This document shows positions 54,077 to 63,552 of a stretch of DNA of 64,000 bases, one piece after another. Position numbers and translations under genes: made by a program. The stretch lies in the NCBI RefSeq assembly GCF_900094545.1, contig NZ_FMAH01000002.1, positions 278,747-342,746 on the forward strand. The letters are read 5' to 3'. Below the pieces are notes generated by a model. The model was not told the DNA's origin. It did no database searches and was given only the letters and a program-made list of their open reading frames with translations. The stretch is from Martinezella miluonensis (GTDB taxonomy: Bacteria > Pseudomonadota > Alphaproteobacteria > Rhizobiales > Rhizobiaceae). Every line of letters begins with the position of its first letter. The stretch's first letter is position 1.

Positions 54077-54550
54077 ATGGACAATGAATCGCGTTTCCTC
54101 TGCGAAGCGATCGAGCTTGCGCGCACGAACTCCCAAAATGGCGGCCGCCCGTTCGGCGCGCTCGTCGTCAAGGACGGCGAAGTGGTCGCAACCGGCGTGA
54201 ACGAGATCCTCAACACGAACGATCCGACCGCGCATGCGGAGATGATGGCGATCCGTCTCGCCAGCCAGAAGCTGAAGTCGCCGAACCTTCAGGGATGTGC
54301 GGTCTATGCCAGCGGCCACCCCTGCCCGATGTGCATGGCAGCGATGCGGCTGGCGGGTGTGGGCGCAGTTGCTTACGCTTATTCCAACGACGATGGCGCG
54401 CCATTCGGGCTATCTACCGCCGCGATCTACGAGGATCTGGCCAAACCCTTCGCCGAGCAATCGATGAAGATCCGCTACGTTCGGACCCGTCTGGAATCGC
54501 AGCCCGACCTCTATGCCGATTGGAAACGCCGGCAGGACGAGCGGCTCTGA
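54077..54550 (+). CDS. Cytidine/guanine-type nucleoside deaminase
   Basis: 157 residues from ATG 54077 (AGAGAGAA upstream); GTG 54047 or ATG 54050 overlapping the previous stop are alternatives. Zinc deaminase motifs HAE (TAHAEMMAIRLA near residue 55) and PCPMC (SGHPCPMCMAAM near 82). It is the size of guanine deaminase/TadA-like members. In a catabolic operon it more likely deaminates a free base or cyclic amidine than tRNA. The following MFS gene begins 3 bases after its stop. Confidence 0.87.
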   Translation: MDNESRFLCEAIELARTNSQNGGRPFGALVVKDGEVVATGVNEILNTNDPTAHAEMMAIRLASQKLKSPNLQGCAVYASGHPCPMCMAAMRLAGVGAVAYAYSNDDGAPFGLSTAAIYEDLAKPFAEQSMKIRYVRTRLESQPDLYADWKRRQDERL

Positions 54551-54553
54551 ATC

Positions 54554-55786
54554 ATGAAGAATACCGTGTCCGCCTCCACGCGCCCGCTATTGTTCGTCGT
54601 TGCCATCGTCGGGCTCAATCTGAGGCCATTCATCACCGCCGTCGGGCCGCTTGCCGGGGACATCCGGACGGAAACCGGCCTTGGCCTTCAGGGCATGTCG
54701 CTTCTGACCATGGTGCCGATGATCTTGATGGGGATGGTCGCCTTCATCGGACCGTCCCTTCAAAATGCGATGGGCGCACGCCGGTTGATCCTGGCAGCTC
54801 TGGCCGTGCTGGGCCTCGGATCGCTTCTGCGCTTCTATTCCGCCACGGACTGGCAATTGGTAGGAACGGCAGCCGTCATCGGCTTTGGGGTCGCAATCAT
54901 CCAGGCGGTATTTCCCGGCGTCATCAAACGGATATTCCCCACGCGCGTCGCCGTCGTGATGGGGCTCTACTCCTCGATGCTGATGGGCGGCGGCGCGCTC
55001 GGAGCCAAGGCTGCGCCCGTCGTCGCCGGGGCGGCGGGGACCTGGCATGCGGGCCTTGCGTGGCTTGCCGCACCGGCCGTCATCGCGCTTCTGCTTGCCT
55101 TCATCTATTTGCCGACCGACCATCGCAGGACCTCCGGCGGCAATGTGACGACCCATTTGTTGAAGCGGCCGCGCGCCTGGCTCCTGATGGCGTGTTTCGG
55201 GCTCGTCAATGGCGGCTATTCCTCTGCGGTCGCGTGGTTGTCGCCGTACTATCAGGCACAGGGATGGAGCGGCGCAGCGACGGGGAACCTGCTGGCGGTC
55301 ATGGCTGTCAGTCAGGCGATATCTGCTCTCGTCCTGCCTTTGTTCATCGGCCGTGAAGGCGACCGCCGGATCTGGCTATGGTTGACGCTGATCTTTCAGG
55401 CGACGGGTTTCGCCGGTCTCGCCTTCTGGCCGCAGCTGGCGCCTTTCGCCTGGGCGGCACTGGTCGGCGCCGGGTTGGGCGGCTGCTTTGCCCTGTCGCT
55501 GGTGGTGGCGCTCGACCATCTCGCCGATCCCGCACATGCGGGTGCCCTATCGGCTCTGATGCAGGGTGGCGGATTTCTCATCGCCGCAATACCGCCGTGG
55601 ATCGTCGCGGTTCTGCACGATCTAACAGGCGGCTTCCAGTCAGGGTGGCTGCTCCATCTGACTTGCGTGGTCGTCGTGATAGCCCTGGTGCAGCGTCTCG
55701 CTCCGCACACTTACGAGAGAACGATGCCGGTGATGAGCGTGGAACCATTGGCAAATCAAGAAAGCAGCGCGCCAGTATCGAGCTAG
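54554..55786 (+). CDS. CynX/NimT-type MFS transporter
   Basis: 410 residues with about 12 helices. The N-terminal LLFVVAIVGLNLRPFITAVGPL and the SSMLMGGGALGAKAAPVVAG block are typical of the CynX/NimT (cyanate/nitroimidazole) subgroup. It probably exports or imports a small polar product of the operon, such as ammonia-like or carbamoyl products; that is inference from context. Last gene of the Dpp-type operon. Confidence 0.88.
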   Translation: MKNTVSASTRPLLFVVAIVGLNLRPFITAVGPLAGDIRTETGLGLQGMSLLTMVPMILMGMVAFIGPSLQNAMGARRLILAALAVLGLGSLLRFYSATDWQLVGTAAVIGFGVAIIQAVFPGVIKRIFPTRVAVVMGLYSSMLMGGGALGAKAAPVVAGAAGTWHAGLAWLAAPAVIALLLAFIYLPTDHRRTSGGNVTTHLLKRPRAWLLMACFGLVNGGYSSAVAWLSPYYQAQGWSGAATGNLLAVMAVSQAISALVLPLFIGREGDRRIWLWLTLIFQATGFAGLAFWPQLAPFAWAALVGAGLGGCFALSLVVALDHLADPAHAGALSALMQGGGFLIAAIPPWIVAVLHDLTGGFQSGWLLHLTCVVVVIALVQRLAPHTYERTMPVMSVEPLANQESSAPVSS

Positions 55787-56265
55787 GAGATTTGGCACCT
55801 CCGGCCTGCTCTTTCAGACCGACATAGCCGATAGCAAACGGCGCTTCGGCAAATTGCCATTGGTCTGAAGATTATTCATACCGCCACGTGCTGGCGGAAT
55901 GAATTGAGTCCCTAAAAAGGCCACTAGGAACCATTTTTGAACCTTATCCATGGTTTTGGACGGCAACCCTCGACAAAAAGAAGGCGGTTCGGCGATTTAT
56001 GGTGGGCCAAGCGATTGCTCAGCGCATCAGGCGCAGTAAGCTCCTCAGAGGCCGTATTCTTTTATTGACAACAACCGCTTAGACGCTTCCGCAAAATCCG
56101 GATATGGCGGGCGCCTGTCTTGATAGGACCATCTGTCTCAAACAGAAAGCCGCTTCACAGCTGCTCTGGAAACGATACAGTTGCCAAAAATCCATAATTG
56201 CTCCACGAACATCACACATTAAATACGCAATACACACTCAACGTCGAGAATCGGATCAGAGCTTA
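55787..56265. other. AT-richer intergenic region before the Tsp protease
   Basis: 480 bp, noticeably richer in A/T than the flanking genes. It contains TTGACA at 56065-56070 without a good -10 at normal spacing. In-frame codons upstream of the protease start lack coding quality. No gene seen. Confidence 0.4.
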
Positions 56266-58386
56266 ATGCGCGTAAAATATGGTTTCCTCTGCATGTTCCT
56301 GGCAATTGCCCCATCGGCATATGCTCTGGAAGGCACCTCGCCACCGATTTTGGCGCCGCTGCAGCAGCAGGCGCAGGCGGCGATTTTGAGCTCACAGTTT
56401 CTCGCTCGGTTCCATTACAAGCCCGTTCCGCTTGACGATGCTTTGTCCGCCAAGATCATGGACCGGTTTATCAAGTCCCTGGATCCGGATCGTGCCCTCT
56501 TCGCACAGGCGGATATCGACAAGTTCATGGCTGATAGCACCAAGATCGACGATGCCATCAACCATGAGGACTTGCGGATCCCGTTTTCGATCTTCAACAC
56601 CTATGAGCAGCGCGTTGTTGACCGGATGACCTATGCACGCAGCCTGCTCAAGCAGAACTTCGATTTCAATGTGCAGGAAGAATATTCCTTGCAGCGTGAC
56701 AAGGAGCCCTGGCCGCAATCCGACGCGGAAAGCAACGAGCTGTGGCGCAAGCGCGTCAAGAGCGACTGGTTGCGCCTGAAGCTGGCGGGCAAGGCTGATG
56801 ACGCCATTCGCACGACGCTCGACAAGCGCTATCAAAACTCCCTGGAGCGCGCCTACAAGTACAAGAGCGACGATGTGTTCCAGATGTTCATGGACGCCTA
56901 CACGAAGTCGCTCGACCCCCATACCGACTATTTCGGCGCGGCTGCTTCTGCCGAATTCGATATTTCCATGAAGCTCTCGCTGGTCGGCATCGGCGCGGTC
57001 CTGCAGGAACGGGATGACTATACGACGATCCGCGAGCTCGTGCCCGGCGGCCCGGCACAATCGTCGGGCAAGCTTGCGGTCGGAGATCGTATCACCGGCG
57101 TCGGCCAGGGTGAGAGCGGTGCGATCAAGGAAGTGGTCGGCACGCGCCTCGATGAAATCGTGCAAATGATCCGGGGCGCCAAGGGTTCCGTCGTGCGTCT
57201 GGACATTTTGCCGGCGGATGCCGGACCGGACGGCAAACACAACATCATCAGCCTGGTGCGCGACAAGATCAGCCTCGATAAGCAGGCTGCCAAGAAGACG
57301 GTTCTCTCCGTCAAGGCTGACGGCGTCACGCGCAAGATCGGCGTGATCACCCTGCCGGCCTTCTATGAGGACTTCGAAGCACGCCGCAGGGGCGACAAGG
57401 ACTACCGAAGCGCAAGCCGCGACGTCGCCAAGCTTCTTGCTGAACTGAAACAGGACAAGGTCGACGGCGTTCTGGTGGATTTGCGCAACAACGGCGGCGG
57501 TTCGCTCTCCGAGGCGATTGACCTGACGGGTCTGTTTGTCGGCAAGGGTCCGGTCGTTCAGCAACGCGATGCGGGCGGCAAGGTGGAGGTGGAAAGCGAT
57601 GACCTTTCCGCGCCTGCCTGGACAGGCCCGGTTGGCGTGCTGATCAATCGCGGCTCGGCATCCGCTTCCGAGATTTTTGCCGCAGCCATACAGGATTATG
57701 GCCGAGGCGTGATTGTCGGTGAGCCGAGCTTCGGCAAAGGCAGCGTGCAGACCGTGGTCAATCTCGACCAGGTGGCCCATAACAGCAAGCCGAAATTCGG
57801 TGAGCTGAAATTGACCGTTGCCCAGTTCTTCCGTGTCAACGGCGGGACGACGCAGCTGCGCGGCGTGACACCCGACATCGGCCTGCCAGGCCTTTCGGAC
57901 CCCAAGAGTTTCGGCGAGTCGAGCTATGACAACGCTCTACCGTGGACCGAAGTCAAGCCGGCTAAATATGTTCCTTCCGCCAATATGGCACCGTTGCTGC
58001 CGCAGCTGCAGGGCCGTCACGACGCGCGTGTGCAGAGCGATCAGGATTTCCAGCGCTTCGTAGAAGACGTCGCGGAACTCAAGGTGCAGCGCGAGAAGCG
58101 GGCTATCTCCCTCAACGAAACCCAGCGCCGCAATGAGATGGCCGCCCAGGCGAAACGCGTGAAATCGCGCGAGCAGATAAACGATGGCGTGGACAATGGC
58201 GAGGACGATGGCCTGCAGGCAAACGAGCGCAGCCTGAGTGCCGATATCGCCATGGAGAAGGCCCGCAAAAATGCAAAGGATGTCCTGTTGAAGGAGGCAG
58301 CTGCCATCGTAGCCGACGAGGCGGATCTGCAGTCGGGCGGGCTGAAGGCGACCGCGCAGCGGTCGGGAAGCACGGACGGAAAATAG
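56266..58386 (+). CDS. Carboxy-terminal processing protease (Tsp/Prc type)
   Basis: 706 residues from ATG 56266, which gives a signal peptide (YGFLCMFLAIAPSAYA, near residue 20). Long N-terminal Prc domain, PDZ near 230-320 (GIGAVLQERDDYTTIRELVPGGPA), S41 domain near 370-530 with the Ser of NRGSASASEIF (about residue 467) and Lys of EPSFGKGS as the catalytic dyad, and a C-terminal DUF3340-like region. Size and layout match E. coli Prc (about 680), not the ~440-residue CtpA usual in rhizobia. It degrades misfolded or tagged periplasmic proteins and trims lipoprotein or cell-wall enzymes. Confidence 0.93.
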   Translation: MRVKYGFLCMFLAIAPSAYALEGTSPPILAPLQQQAQAAILSSQFLARFHYKPVPLDDALSAKIMDRFIKSLDPDRALFAQADIDKFMADSTKIDDAINHEDLRIPFSIFNTYEQRVVDRMTYARSLLKQNFDFNVQEEYSLQRDKEPWPQSDAESNELWRKRVKSDWLRLKLAGKADDAIRTTLDKRYQNSLERAYKYKSDDVFQMFMDAYTKSLDPHTDYFGAAASAEFDISMKLSLVGIGAVLQERDDYTTIRELVPGGPAQSSGKLAVGDRITGVGQGESGAIKEVVGTRLDEIVQMIRGAKGSVVRLDILPADAGPDGKHNIISLVRDKISLDKQAAKKTVLSVKADGVTRKIGVITLPAFYEDFEARRRGDKDYRSASRDVAKLLAELKQDKVDGVLVDLRNNGGGSLSEAIDLTGLFVGKGPVVQQRDAGGKVEVESDDLSAPAWTGPVGVLINRGSASASEIFAAAIQDYGRGVIVGEPSFGKGSVQTVVNLDQVAHNSKPKFGELKLTVAQFFRVNGGTTQLRGVTPDIGLPGLSDPKSFGESSYDNALPWTEVKPAKYVPSANMAPLLPQLQGRHDARVQSDQDFQRFVEDVAELKVQREKRAISLNETQRRNEMAAQAKRVKSREQINDGVDNGEDDGLQANERSLSADIAMEKARKNAKDVLLKEAAAIVADEADLQSGGLKATAQRSGSTDGK

Positions 58387-58476
58387 TCTTTTCCTGATGG
58401 CCGCAACCATGGCGGCCGGATGTGTGCCATCGGATTGCAGGCCGGCGCAAGCGATGCTGCGGCAAGATTTCGTGTT

Positions 58477-58516
58477 CAACGGCCCGCGGCGTGATCCATG
58501 ACGCCGCGGGCCGTTG
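58477..58516. terminator. Very strong 15-bp inverted repeat downstream of the protease gene
   Basis: CAACGGCCCGCGGCG (58477-58491) and its exact complement (58502-58516) enclose a 10-base loop. No T-run follows on either strand, so it may end transcription with Rho, or protect the protease mRNA 3' end. Confidence 0.6.
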
Positions 58517-58626
58517 TCGCTCGTAGACGATATGCCGGCATCTCGACCGGCCGGGCGAGTTTCCCTATAATTTCGGTATCCGGGCTCTCCAGCCTGTGAG
58601 ACACGAAGTTGCAGGAATGCGAAATC

Positions 58627-59484
58627 ATGGATCAGCTTAGCAATGCCGCCGCCACTCTTCTTTCCAGCAGGGATCGCGGCTGGAGGGGTTTGGATGCCGA
58701 GTTCCTTCACATTCGCGCCGGTCGCACGCATGTACCGGGATTGCAGACCCATCGGCTCGGCATTCATTTCGGACCGACGGTGAACGCCCACTGCCAATGC
58801 GATGGCCGGGATCTGCGCCGCCAACAGAAACATGGCGATATCGACATCGTGCCCGCAGGGCTGGAAGGCTGGTGGGAGGATGATCGCGATTGCACCATTC
58901 TGCGACTGACCATCCGGCCGGAACTTCTTGAAACAGCCGCGCGAGAACTTGGCCAGGATCCCGAAGGAGTTTCACTCACGCCGCAATTCCAGCTTCGAGA
59001 TGCCCGGCTCGAATCGATCGCCTGGGCCATCAAGGCCGAGATCGAGGCGACCGTACCATCCGACAGAACCTATGCTGACACCTTGGGCATGGCTCTGGCG
59101 ATCCGCCTGCTGGAAAGCAATGGGCAGAGGCGGATAGGGACGGCTGCAACCGGCAGCACGCTGACCAGCCGGCAACAACGACGCCTGGCGGAGTTCATCG
59201 AAGACCATATCGATCAATCGCTGTCTCTTGCCGATCTGGCAATCGTTGCCGGGCTCAGCGTATCGCATCTAAAACCGCTGTTTCACGGCAGCTTCGGCAT
59301 GCCGGTCCACAAATATGTGCTGGCCCGCCGTGTCGAGCGTGCCAAATTGCTGCTTATGACGACGGATATGCCGCCTGCCCAGGTCGCCCTCGAAACCGGC
59401 TTTGCCCATCAAAGCCACATGGCCCATTGGATGCGGCGGATCACGGGCTTCACCCCCAGCATGATCACCCGAATGCATTCCTGA
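58627..59484 (+). CDS. AraC-family transcriptional regulator
   Basis: 285 residues from ATG 58627 with CAGGAA upstream; TTG 58609 is an alternative. N-terminal cupin-like sensor region (THVPGLQTHRLGIHFGP; GDIDIVPAGLEGWWED) and two AraC helix-turn-helix units at the C-terminus (SLSLADLAIVAGLSVSHLKPLFHGSFGMPVHKYV and MPPAQVALETGFAHQSHMAHWMRRITGFTPS, read as blocks). It lies 100 bp upstream of the NmrA-like gene, with two direct repeats between that fit an AraC binding site. Confidence 0.9.
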   Translation: MDQLSNAAATLLSSRDRGWRGLDAEFLHIRAGRTHVPGLQTHRLGIHFGPTVNAHCQCDGRDLRRQQKHGDIDIVPAGLEGWWEDDRDCTILRLTIRPELLETAARELGQDPEGVSLTPQFQLRDARLESIAWAIKAEIEATVPSDRTYADTLGMALAIRLLESNGQRRIGTAATGSTLTSRQQRRLAEFIEDHIDQSLSLADLAIVAGLSVSHLKPLFHGSFGMPVHKYVLARRVERAKLLLMTTDMPPAQVALETGFAHQSHMAHWMRRITGFTPSMITRMHS

Positions 59485-59493
59485 CATCGATTG

Positions 59494-59526
59494 TCGTCCG
59501 AACCTGCGATAGATCGTCCGAACCTG
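59494..59526 (+). promoter_or_regulatory. AraC-type direct-repeat operator candidate
   Basis: TCGTCCGAACCTG occurs at 59494-59506 and again, identical, at 59514-59526, exactly 20 bp apart, about two helix turns. It sits between the AraC gene and the NmrA-like gene, where AraC-family activators usually bind tandem sites next to the -35. Confidence 0.65.
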
Positions 59527-59584
59527 TGCGAGCCATCGCTCGCCGACGGGTAGAGCTGCGAGCGGACGAACAGGAGAAGACACG

Positions 59585-60457
59585 ATGCACGTCATTCTAG
59601 GCGCCACCGGAAAAGTTGGCCGCACCACGATTGCCTCTTTGCTCGACGCCGGTGTGCCGGTTCGCGCTGTCCTTCGCGATCCGGCAAAAGCACAGGCATT
59701 TTCGGACCTCGGCTGCGAGATCGCCATTGCCGACTTGAACGATCATCAAGCCCTGGTCGCTGCGATGAACGGCGCCAGCGCCGTTCAGGTGATCTGCCCG
59801 GTCGATGTCCGCGTCGAACACGCCTACTCTAAAATGCTGGTAACGATAGAGGCCTTGGGCGAGGCTCTGGCAGCAGCCAATCCCCCGCTCGTCCTCGCCA
59901 TCTCCGACTATGGCGCAGAACAGAGCTCCGGCACGGGTGTTACCATGATTTTCCATGCGCTGGAGGCACGGCTGAGGAAACTGCAATCCAAGCTCATCTT
60001 CCTGCGATCGGCCGAGCACATGGAAAACTGGGCACGTCTGGCAAAAGCCGCTGCCGGAAGCGGCGTATTGCCGAGTTTCTACCATCCCCTTACCAAACTG
60101 CTTCCCACCGTCTCCGCCTTCGACGTCGGCTCCATCGCCGCTGAACTGCTCCAGGAAAAATGGGACGCAAAACTGCGCATCGTCCATGCCGAAGGTCCGC
60201 GTCGCTACACGCCGAACGACGTTGCGGCGGCCATTGGCCTGCTCGCCGGTCGCGATGTCGTCGCCCGGCCCCTGCCCGAAACCGAATGGCAGACAGCGCT
60301 GATGCGCGCGGGTCTTTCCGAGAGCTATGCCGAGTTGCTCGTCGAGCTCTACACCGCCCATAATGCCGGCAAGATAGATGCGGAGAGCGATGTAGGCCAG
60401 ATTCGCCGGGGCCGGACCGAACTGCTGGATGCGCTGCGACCGCTTCTCGGCGCATGA
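59585..60457 (+). CDS. NmrA-like NAD(P)-binding oxidoreductase
   Basis: 290 residues, ribosome site AGGAGAAG. Rossmann motif GATGKVGR at residues 6-13, followed by RAVLRDPAKAQAF and the NmrA/QOR2-type mid region (DYGAEQSSG; FLRSAEHMENW). Such atypical SDRs bind NAD(P)(H) and act as redox sensors or quinone reductases. Downstream of an AraC gene and its repeats, it is the likely target of that regulator, perhaps under redox or electrophile stress. Confidence 0.87.
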   Translation: MHVILGATGKVGRTTIASLLDAGVPVRAVLRDPAKAQAFSDLGCEIAIADLNDHQALVAAMNGASAVQVICPVDVRVEHAYSKMLVTIEALGEALAAANPPLVLAISDYGAEQSSGTGVTMIFHALEARLRKLQSKLIFLRSAEHMENWARLAKAAAGSGVLPSFYHPLTKLLPTVSAFDVGSIAAELLQEKWDAKLRIVHAEGPRRYTPNDVAAAIGLLAGRDVVARPLPETEWQTALMRAGLSESYAELLVELYTAHNAGKIDAESDVGQIRRGRTELLDALRPLLGA

Positions 60458-60832
60458 AGGTGAGCCTAGGGGAGAACGAACTATCATAGTCGGTAGAACG
60501 GGACAGGCCGCCAGCATCCCCTGAGGATCACGACGGCCCGCGTTTCGGATAGCCGGAGGCTTGCCGCAAGGAAATCCTTCTGCTTCGCGAGCGCCGCTGA
60601 ACATTGACCGGGCCGCTGTCAGCTTCTGAAGCCGCCTTCGTCCGGCGCTACTCGGATTGAGGGGGATCGCATCACCACGCAATCGAATACAAGATTTGCG
60701 TTGTCGCCGGTCGGAGCGGCGAATGGCATGCCGGACCGCAGATCTCACCATCGGGCGCTGGGCCTTCTTGCGACAAGTGGTATAGTTAAATCTCGGTCGT
60801 TCACCTGGACGATACGAGAAAGGAATTATTCC
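60458..60832. other. Intergenic region before the peroxiredoxin
   Basis: 375 bp with no credible gene, repeat or terminator. The end (AGAAAGGAATTATTCC) is the ribosome site of the peroxiredoxin gene, and the promoter must lie here. Confidence 0.4.
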
Positions 60833-61513
60833 ATGGGAGACCAGAAGCGCCCGCTGCAACCGGGAGAAACCGCGCCCGCGTTCGCGCTAGCCACGGCCAA
60901 CTTCGACGGAACGGTCTCTTTCGCCGACTTGAGCGGCCGTCCGTTCTTGATCGGCTTCTTTCGCGGGCTGCACTGCCCGTTCTGCCGGCGTCAGGTGGAA
61001 CAGCTTGCCGGCGTACAGCCGACGCTGCGCGCCGCCGGGGTGGAGACCGTGGCCGTAATAAACACGCCGGTGGAACGCGCCCGCCTATATTTCCGCCACC
61101 GGCCGACGCCAGTAACGCTTCTATGCGACCCGGACTGCCGCACGCATCGGGCCTATGGCGTGCCGCATGCCGAGTTCCTGCCCGATGGGAGCAGCGAGCA
61201 GCCCGAATGGCCATATGGCGCAACGATGGCGCAGTTCCAGGCGGCACGCATCAACCCCACGGGCGAGCTGCCGGAACCGCTACATCCGATGGAAGCCAAC
61301 ACGGTACTCAACGCCAAGGACCACTTCGAGCTTGACGAAGCCGATAATGCGATTTTCGCGAACCACGCTACCCAGCTCGTCGGGCACTTCCTGGTCGATG
61401 CGAACGGCATCATCGGCTGGGCACAAATTGAGTCGCTCGATGGACCGAACAGCCTCTCCATTTTCCCGACCGCGGCGGAGATCATCGCCGCCGCCGGCGG
61501 CCTTGGACGCTGA
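60833..61513 (+). CDS. Peroxiredoxin-like (AhpC/TSA family) protein
   Basis: 226 residues from ATG 60833 with AAAGGA eight bases upstream. Thioredoxin fold: PGETAPAFALATANFDG, then FRGLHCPFCRRQVEQLAG with a CxxC pair, then FLVDANGIIGWAQIE. The CPFC motif suggests thioredoxin-like redox chemistry rather than a classical one-Cys peroxidatic site (PxxxTxxC is absent). It may reduce hydroperoxides or disulfides in the cytoplasm. Single gene. Confidence 0.83.
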   Translation: MGDQKRPLQPGETAPAFALATANFDGTVSFADLSGRPFLIGFFRGLHCPFCRRQVEQLAGVQPTLRAAGVETVAVINTPVERARLYFRHRPTPVTLLCDPDCRTHRAYGVPHAEFLPDGSSEQPEWPYGATMAQFQAARINPTGELPEPLHPMEANTVLNAKDHFELDEADNAIFANHATQLVGHFLVDANGIIGWAQIESLDGPNSLSIFPTAAEIIAAAGGLGR

Positions 61514-61694
61514 CCCGCAGTGAACAGTCTGCCAGCGTTGCTGCTCGATGGCGAATGAGGGCGACGACACGCATTGATCCGGCCGATCACCGCGCTTGGC
61601 GCGCATTGCAGTCAAGCTGTGATCGATCACATTTGGCGTTCGTTCTGAAAATTCGGGTGCGCCAACAAATGTGCCCCGGTTACACGGAATACTA

Positions 61695-61717
61695 GTACGC
61701 GGAGCAAAAGGGGTGGC
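61695..61717 (+). repeat. Left terminal inverted repeat of the IS66 element
   Basis: Starts GTACGCGGAGCAAAAG. It pairs with the right end with one mismatch (G versus T at position 16). Similarity stops after about 23 bases. Confidence 0.85.
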
Positions 61718-61840
61718 GCCGGTGGAGTTTTCGGGAAGATAAAACGTGCAGTTAGTTAGCTGTGCATAAAGATCTGCCTGGAATCCGAAAGGCGGTGGTG
61801 GGCGATTCCGCCAGTGGGCAAATCATGATTCTTTCTCGCC

Positions 61841-63550
61841 ATGGGGAAGAAGCCGCTGCCATCCGTTGAGCATGTTGAGACGCTGTCGCTGGTGGCGATG
61901 CGCCGGCTCGTCGGCGGGTTTGTCGAAGAGCTAAATGCGCTGAAGGCCGACGTCGCGGCGCTGCGATCTGAGAACGAAGCCCTGCGCCAAGACAATACAG
62001 AACTGCGGTTGGAAAATGTCCGCCTGAAGGTCGAGAACCAGCAACTGCGTGATGAGATCGCGCGGCTGAAGAAACTGCCGCCGCGTCCCCCGTTTCGACC
62101 ATCAGGTATGGACAAGGCAACAGATCCCGCCAAGGACAATCCCAAGGATGATCGAACAACCGGTAAGCCGCCCCGCGGCCCTAAGCGCGACAAGAACCGG
62201 ATCACCCGCACCGTGACGCTGAAGGCCGACGTACCCGAAGGCTCACGCTTCAAAGGATACAAGAACTTCCTGGTGCGCGATCTGGTTCTGTCGGCGGAGC
62301 TCGTGAACTATCGCCGGGAACGCTGGCTGACGCCCCAGGGCAAACTGATCACTGCTCCCTTGCCAGACGGGGTTGCCAGCGGCTTTGGTCGCAATTTGCG
62401 TCGGATATGTCTGGCGCTCCATGCGCAGGGACAGGTCACGACGCCCAGGCTGACCGAGATTCTCAACAGCATCGGCGTCGAGATCGCAGCGTCATCGCTG
62501 GCGATGATCGCGTCGAAACGGCAGGTTGTGCGGTTGCTCACGACAGACCTTATGCCATTCGTCGAGGAAGACAGTGCGGTTCTGCGTGCCGGACTGGTTT
62601 CGGCGCCCTTCATCACTGTCGACGATACTGGTGCTCGCCACGTCAGGCGCAACGCCTACACGACCCAGATCGGTGGCGAGCGCTTTTCCGCCTTCCGCAC
62701 CAGCTTTTCCAAATCGCGGCTCAACTTCCTGTCCATCCTGAAAGCGGGCCATCAGGACTATATCCTCAATGACGAGGCGATGAATTGGCTGCGGACACAG
62801 GGCGCCGAGCAGGCGCTCATGGAGAAGCTCCAGAGCAGATCCGCCATTATCTTTGCCGACCAGGTTGCCTTCCTGGAATATTTGACCGGCAGAGGCATCG
62901 ACATCTTTGATCGACAATTGATGCGCCTGCTCGCCGAAGCCGGCAGTTGGGGCGCAATCCGCCATCACGGTCTGCTCGGCAACACGGTCATTGTCTCCGA
63001 CGATGCCGGTCAGTTCCGCGTCGGCAATCACGCTTTGTGTTGGATCCATTGCGAGCGCCTGTTGCAAAAGCTGATGCCGGCAAAGGCGAAAGAGGTTCGA
63101 TCGCTCGCACTGGTTCGCGACCTCGTCTGGCGCTTCTACAAGGCGCTCAAGGTCTGGAAGCAACAGCCATCACCGCAGGCAGCCCATGCCTTCCGGCGCA
63201 GGTTCGATCGCATCTTCACCCTACGCACCGGCTATAACGCCCTCGATACGCTGTTGGCGCGCTTGCATCGGCGGCGACGGGAGCTTCTCAAAGTCCTCGA
63301 ACATCCCGAGATTCCACTGCATACCAATGCCTCGGAGAACGATCTGCGGACCTTCGTCACCAAGCGAAAGATCTCCGGTGGCACGATGAGCCTTGACGGT
63401 CGTATCGCTCGCGACGTCATGCTCGGCTTACTGAAGACCTGCCAGAAGCTCGGCATCTCATATTACACTTATCTTGGTGACCGCCTCGGTCTTGTCCCCG
63501 CCGGATCGACAATACCGCCGCTGGCTGACCTTGTCCTGGCGACAAACTGA
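61841..63550 (+). CDS. IS66-family transposase (TnpC-like)
   Basis: 569 residues. A leucine-zipper start (ALRSENEALRQDNTELRLEN), a Lys/Pro-rich linker (PPRPPFRPSGMDKA), and the DDE domain with FITVDDTGARHVRR, VSDDAGQF, HCERLLQKL and C-terminal NASENDLRTFVTKRKISGG. The last motif carries the catalytic Glu. Full length, no frameshift. It should be able to mobilise the element if TnpA/TnpB functions are not needed. Confidence 0.92.
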   Translation: MGKKPLPSVEHVETLSLVAMRRLVGGFVEELNALKADVAALRSENEALRQDNTELRLENVRLKVENQQLRDEIARLKKLPPRPPFRPSGMDKATDPAKDNPKDDRTTGKPPRGPKRDKNRITRTVTLKADVPEGSRFKGYKNFLVRDLVLSAELVNYRRERWLTPQGKLITAPLPDGVASGFGRNLRRICLALHAQGQVTTPRLTEILNSIGVEIAASSLAMIASKRQVVRLLTTDLMPFVEEDSAVLRAGLVSAPFITVDDTGARHVRRNAYTTQIGGERFSAFRTSFSKSRLNFLSILKAGHQDYILNDEAMNWLRTQGAEQALMEKLQSRSAIIFADQVAFLEYLTGRGIDIFDRQLMRLLAEAGSWGAIRHHGLLGNTVIVSDDAGQFRVGNHALCWIHCERLLQKLMPAKAKEVRSLALVRDLVWRFYKALKVWKQQPSPQAAHAFRRRFDRIFTLRTGYNALDTLLARLHRRRRELLKVLEHPEIPLHTNASENDLRTFVTKRKISGGTMSLDGRIARDVMLGLLKTCQKLGISYYTYLGDRLGLVPAGSTIPPLADLVLATN

Positions 63551-63552
63551 GA

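Noticed and set aside
56392..57780. 462-codon minus-strand frame opposite the Prc gene
   Set aside because: Antisense shadow; the plus strand has PDZ and S41 motifs.
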